From contig JANUWF010001220.1 in the NCBI GenBank assembly GCA_026120185.1, forward strand, positions 1,302,001 through 1,366,000: DNA of 64,000 nucleotides. Reading direction: 5' to 3'. Positions within the stretch are counted from its first letter, which is position 1. Each line of letters starts with the position of its first letter. The DNA comes from Voacanga thouarsii. Lineage: Eukaryota > Streptophyta > Magnoliopsida > Gentianales > Apocynaceae. Below are positions 59,579-64,000 of this stretch, one piece after another. The notes under the pieces were generated by a model. It was not told where the DNA came from and did no database searches. It saw nothing but the letters and a program-made list of their open reading frames with translations. The translations under genes were made by a program, and so were the position numbers.

Positions 59579-60235
59579 TCAGTTTTCCAATACTATCCTC
59601 AAATGTTTGGTATGATCGTTTGAGCTTTTGGAATAGATGAGTATGTAATCGATGAACACTATCACAAATTTGTCCGGATAGAGATGAAAAACTCGATGCG
59701 TGAGATTCATGAATACTGCTAGTGCATTAGTTACCCTAAAAGGCATTACTACGAATTCATAATGGCCATATCTGGTATTAAAGGCCATCTTAGAAATATC
59801 CTAATACGTACCTGGTAGTAACCTTGCCTCAAGTCCAGCTTTGAGTTTCAACTAGATCCTTGTAACTGATAGAATAATTTATCAATTAAAGGTAGAAGAT
59901 ACTTGTTCTTGATGGTTAAATTATTTAACCCCCGATAATCGATACATAGCCTCAATGTCTCGTCCTTTTTCTTCACAAACAGCGCAGGAGCTCTATATGG
60001 TGAAGTATTGGACCTTATATACCCCTGCTTCAGTAATTCTTCCAGTTGTTCCTTTAGTTCCTTCAATTCTGCTGGGACCATTCGGTATGGAGTCCTTAAT
60101 ACAGGTTTTACTCCCAAAATCAAGTTTATGGTGAACTCAACTTCCCGAGAAGGAGGAAGAGAAGTGAGTTCTGTAGAAAATACGTCTGGAAATTCCTTCA
60201 CTATTTCGGTGCTCTCCAGAGTACACTTTGTGAAA
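59579..60235 (-). pseudogene. Chromovirus-like gypsy reverse transcriptase, 5'-truncated
   Basis: Minus strand. [20 protein letters not shown] opens the recognisable part. [40 protein letters not shown] and [17 protein letters not shown] follow (59848-60201). After a gap with frameshifts come [15 protein letters not shown] and FIDYILIYS (59579-59788). The catalytic motif, normally F-I/V-D-D, reads FIDY, so the second Asp is lost. Nothing upstream (protease, gag) exists: at about 60235 the sequence changes to the flank of an oppositely oriented LTR. Confidence 0.85.
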
Positions 60236-60260
60236 CCCCAGTCAAAACCAACCTTAGAGT

Positions 60261-60273
60261 GAGGGGGTTGGGA
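60261..60273 (+). other. Purine-rich tract before the plus-oriented LTR
   Basis: GAGGGGGTTGGGA directly before the LTR start at 60274. It resembles a polypurine tract, which would make the right LTR a 3' LTR. Confidence 0.5.
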
Positions 60274-60485
60274 TGCATATCATAATTTATTGCATGTTTA
60301 AATATATTTTTAAATGATTTTCTATGCTTTGGATTTGAGTTTTATTGTCTCGAAGGCTTGGTTGTGAGTATTGCTTGAGAAGGGCAAAATAGTAATTTTT
60401 GCTTGAGGTGGAAAAATGGAGACAACTTGAGGATTAAATAAGAAAATATTTTTTTTTTGAGGGAAAATAAGAACAAGAGTTATTG

Positions 60486-60540
60486 TGGTTTAGTGGTTAG
60501 AGCCTTAGAATTAATTCTTGAGGTCTTGGGTTCAAATTCC
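60486..60540 (+). other. tRNA-like A-box/B-box pair inside LTR
   Basis: TGGTTTAGTGG (60486-60496) fits the Pol III A box TGGCNNAGTGG with one change. GGTTCAAATTCC (60529-60540) fits the B box GGTTCGANNCC with G to A. Their spacing is tRNA-like. The acceptor-stem sequence is not tRNA-like, so it is not a functional tRNA gene. Confidence 0.5.
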
Positions 60541-62168
60541 ATCATAGGAGCTTTAACTTGTTAAATTTTATTTTTTGCTTGGGAAGTATCATTTTCGGCC
60601 TTAGTGGTGTTTGGAATAGGGTAGAAATGTTGTCCTATGAGAGGCATGATAGGAGTCTTCAAATCTTACTCATTTGTTCTACACAAAATTCCTAAGAGGA
60701 ATTCATTTCCTCTTGATCCTTAATTTTCCTATTTTTCAATTCATTAATTTGTTCAAATTGTTTTAGCCAATTTCTTTCCAGAAATTTCAGTGAAGTGCTG
60801 TGGCTTTGTAGAATCAAAATGTCTTAGTGGAAGACATTTTATGGTCTGAAAATGTGGAGGAGATGTAAAAGATTCCAAATGGATAAATCCTTTTAGTAAA
60901 CTTTCTAAAAATTCATTCTAGTTAGGTTCATCTTCCTTCTTGGAATGAACTGAAATTTTCTAGCTTCTTGTGCCTTCAAGTTGTCGAAACTCTTAGCTAA
61001 TATTCCCTCCTAAATGCTGCCAGAAAAATGGCCTTTTGGATCAGCTTGCAACTTAAATTTCTCTGACCATTTTCGAACTGCCCAAAGATGGTGCAAAACC
61101 AGGAAAATTCTTGGGCAAATTTACACATTTGGGAGTCCAAAACCAAGCTATTTTCTTCCAAATTTTGTTCAGTACCTTAGCTATGTTTTTCCTTCATGAA
61201 GAAGGCTGGAAACCAACCTTAAAAGCCCCTAAAATTCCACTTCAAACTCTCTGCAAGCAGGCTGGAAAATGGCAGCCGAAAACTGCCCAGGAAAAATTTC
61301 AGCCTGCGAAAATGCTATGCAGGTTTTTGTCCAGCTTTGTTTCCTAATTCTCTCCTAGCTGAAACCCCATTATTGTTCTGCATAAACCACCCTTAAACCT
61401 TCAATAATTGAGCTCCATTATCTCCCTTAAGCTTCTGCACGAAATTCAGTCATGGCTGCCCGAAAATCTCTCTAACAAATCCCTGCAATCATGCTTGATT
61501 GATTACCAAAATTCCAGCCACCATAGTTTAGCAACCTTCCATAAAGTATTCCTCAAATAACCAGACTTTTTTTTCACCAATATGCTCCTTGTTTTCGGCC
61601 ACCATAAGTCTCCTTAAACCAGTTTTCAATCAACCAAAATACTGCTCAGAACAGTCGGCCATGGCAGACTTCCAAAGCTCTCCAATAATCAAGATATTCT
61701 TGAATATTTAGTTTCCAAATTTGCTTCTTAAAAATATTCTTCAAGGATTTCAACAACTAGCCTTTACTTTTCCTTCCAAACCAGAGAATCATCTTCCTAA
61801 ACCCTATAGAAATTCGGCTAGCCCTAATTCTTGCAGAATTTCGGCAACTGCAAATAAAAACCTCTCAATTCCCTTCAACCTTCAAGAACACACACAACAC
61901 ACCAAGAACACCAACTTCTTCCTTTCACCTAATACCTATCCAAATCACTTCAAAGTATTTCTAAAAACTCTAAAATTTATCTACTCACTGCCGTGAGTCC
62001 ATAAACACCAGTCTTAACATCAAACTCCAAAATCCAACTTGCTAGTTTGGATAAAAAACCAGAAATTTTGTAAAGGCTCAAGAACACCATCAAGGTATGT
62101 TTGTTCTAACAACTCCATCTTCTCTAAACGTGATCTCTAATGAATATATATATATGAATAAACCCACT

Positions 62169-62171
<3 letters not shown>

Positions 62172-62208
<37 letters not shown>
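62172..62208. repeat. (CT)n microsatellite
   Basis: About 18 CT units within the plus-oriented LTR. Confidence 0.92.
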
Positions 62209-62216
<8 letters not shown>

Positions 62217-64000
62217 GCCGAATCTCTCTCCTCCTTGGCTGGATGGTTTCTTCTCCAATTGTCATGCTTCCTTCACCTTATTTGGTCGGATTTAGACATC
62301 TAGGAGTTGAGACTTATTCAAAACTCCTTCAAGGGAATTCATCAAGCAAGTAAGCTTTCTTTTAACCCTTCTTTTAATTTTAGATTCATGTCTCTAGGAT
62401 AATGTTGATAGAAGGTGGATTGTGGATAGGATTTGAGTATGTATTGTTGAGATTGAAGCATGAATATATGTATGAATATGAAGGAGATGGGATTTATGCA
62501 TGGATGGATTATCTTGGTTGATTGTATGATGATTTGAGGTTTAATGCATGCCTCCATGATTAAGTATGCTAGAGATTATATCACCTTTGGTGAATAGGGT
62601 TTATATTCATGTTGGATTGTTGAAGCCATGATCATATTTATGCTAGTAGGGGTTAGATCATGTCTTGATAAATTGAGATCTATACTTGTATGTATGATTT
62701 GGATGATTTGATGAATTGAAGGATTGTATATGTTCATGATTGTGAATAGCCATGGAAATATGATCATGATCTAGTTGTCCCTAAGCTAATTTTTATTTCA
62801 TGAATAAAATATTTAATAATATGATTTTGCTAGTAATTTCGAAAAAAACTCTAGGAATGGTGGATTTGGATTATTATATATATAAAGAATATTTTAGTCA
62901 AATAAATAATAGTTTTGATAGAAAAATAAAATATATCGATATTATATAAAAATAATGAAATCAACTAAAGCCTTTTTTTTAAAATAATCATATTTAGTAA
63001 AATACTTATTATTAAAATTTAATTATTATCTTTTAATCAAAACCTATTAAAACTTATTTATTATTTTCCAAGCATTAAAATTCATTTTCAACTATCTTCA
63101 GTTATCAATTATTTTCTAACAGCTAAATTATTAATAAATCATTATTTTTCCTAAAAACCACCTAAGACTCTTCATCAAATAAACTCTAAATTTTCTTAGC
63201 AATATTTAAACCTTTAACTTATTAGTAGTTATTTCCCAAAACATTAATTATTTTAAATATCAAATTATCCTTAACTTATAAACCTATTTACTTATTATTT
63301 GGCCTTAAAGCTTGGGACACTAGGATCATGATAGTAGTAAGTTGAGTTGTTTAAATTGAGAAAGTGAATTTTTGGCTTGAGTTTGATTGTGGTTTGTATT
63401 TGCCCATGCGGGGTTAGGTCAGCAGTTGGGGACCTTTTTATTGTGAGCAAGAATCAGGTAAGTTCCTGCATAAAACCTAATTGATGAAAATTGTTTAATT
63501 ATGGCAAGCCAAATGTAGAGTGCATGGACACTCATCTTTGTAAAGGTAATTGAGGATTGTCTCCTGTCTTATTTTCGTCAAACAAATTATTTGAAAACCA
63601 ATAAACAGATTTATTCAAATTCAAAACTCTTTCTAAAACTGATTTTGACAAAGACTTTGGAAACCCTTAATTGCCATGTTCAAGTGGAACTATGTTTTGT
63701 TCATTTTTTTTTCCAAGTGGGATATGTTACGTTGAGTACTCAATAAGGGTGGACTACTGGGCTAGTCTTTGAGGGGTTAGGGTAAGTCTCTCAGTAGGTG
63801 GCCACCTCTGAGAGGTGAGTCCTTCCTGGATAAGACGACAGTCCAGTAAGTCGTGCCAGTCCGAGCTAGCAGCATTTTTTTTCAGTCAAGTGACTGTATT
63901 TTGCCGGAATGGACACCCGGTTGTTGTTTGAGTTTAAAGAAAGAGGAGTATCTTGTCCAGTAGGCCGATCAACTACTTTTGTCAGTCTGCACAAAGTGTG

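Larger units (their letters stand above)
60274..64000 (+). repeat. Very long chromovirus-like LTR, plus orientation, runs out of window
   Basis: Starts TGCATATCATAATTTATTGC and is related to the minus-oriented LTR ending at 57819 throughout: start region, tRNA-like boxes, and the conserved CTCAATAAGGGT / GGTGGCCACCTCT region (63740-63815). At least 3.7 kb lies in the window. No coding is supported. Frames such as 61014-61347 and 61721-61996 are unsupported. Contains a (CT)n run. Confidence 0.72.

Noticed and set aside
60480..60552. Functional tRNA gene
   Set aside because: A and B boxes are present, but I see no paired acceptor stem or convincing anticodon arm, and the sequence is shared by two LTRs of the family.
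61014..61996. Plus-strand frames in the right-hand LTR (about 60-90 codons)
   Set aside because: Not preserved in the related inverted LTR, no domain, composition of a pyrimidine-rich leader.

Overview
This window is repeat-dense nuclear DNA of a flowering plant, probably a eudicot, though the species cannot be fixed from sequence. The evidence is AT-rich intergenic DNA packed with LTR retrotransposons that use plant-type primer sites (initiator-Met for copia, Asp-like GGCGCCGTTG for gypsy). There is also a CACTA-type DNA transposon, a plant-mobile-domain (PMD) pseudogene and fragments of plant P5CR and mTERF genes. I see no intact host gene. Almost every long reading frame is a retroelement gag/pol relic.

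Layout. (1) 1-14732: an Athila-like Ty3/gypsy element on the minus strand (5' LTR 13575-14732, gag-pro-RT 10151-13478, RNase H/integrase 883-1, leaving the window at the left). It is split at a GGCAG duplication by a complete but dead Ty1/copia element (884-10145) with LTRs of about 2 kb. (2) 15512-18600: a decayed PMD gene, split by a reverse-oriented solo LTR (16752-18294). (3) 18884-37309: a second Athila-like gypsy element, 'B', on the plus strand. Its 5' LTR holds a later insertion, 'C' (19915-26210), a gypsy-type LTR element with no pol. B's interior carries two head-to-tail copies of protease-RT-RNase H-integrase. (4) 37315-51640: a relative of C, 'D', on the minus strand, interrupted by a 10.9-kb CACTA-like transposon (37879-48803). 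The transposon contains about 20 copies of a ~152-bp tandem repeat plus gene fragments of P5CR and mTERF. (5) 51646-53720: a minus-strand gypsy integrase relic and an LTR-like block. (6) 53790-64000: two very long (about 4 kb) LTRs of one chromovirus-like family in inverted orientation around a truncated pol.

How the parts relate. B, C, D and the solo LTR share LTR termini (TGATA...GCATCA), a GC-rich modular box region upstream of the TATA box, an Asp-type primer site and an internal 'TTTAAGTRTGGGGGAG' motif. I infer one extended family in which pol-carrying members such as B mobilised pol-less members such as C and D. C and D encode related fragments of an uncharacterised protein that I do not recognise. 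This shared non-autonomous coding unit and the gene-carrying CACTA element with its satellite-like array are the most interesting things here.

Limits: identities are by-eye estimates, no database was searched, and several boundaries (both ends of the 52430-53720 LTR, the outer ends of the 4-kb LTRs) are approximate.
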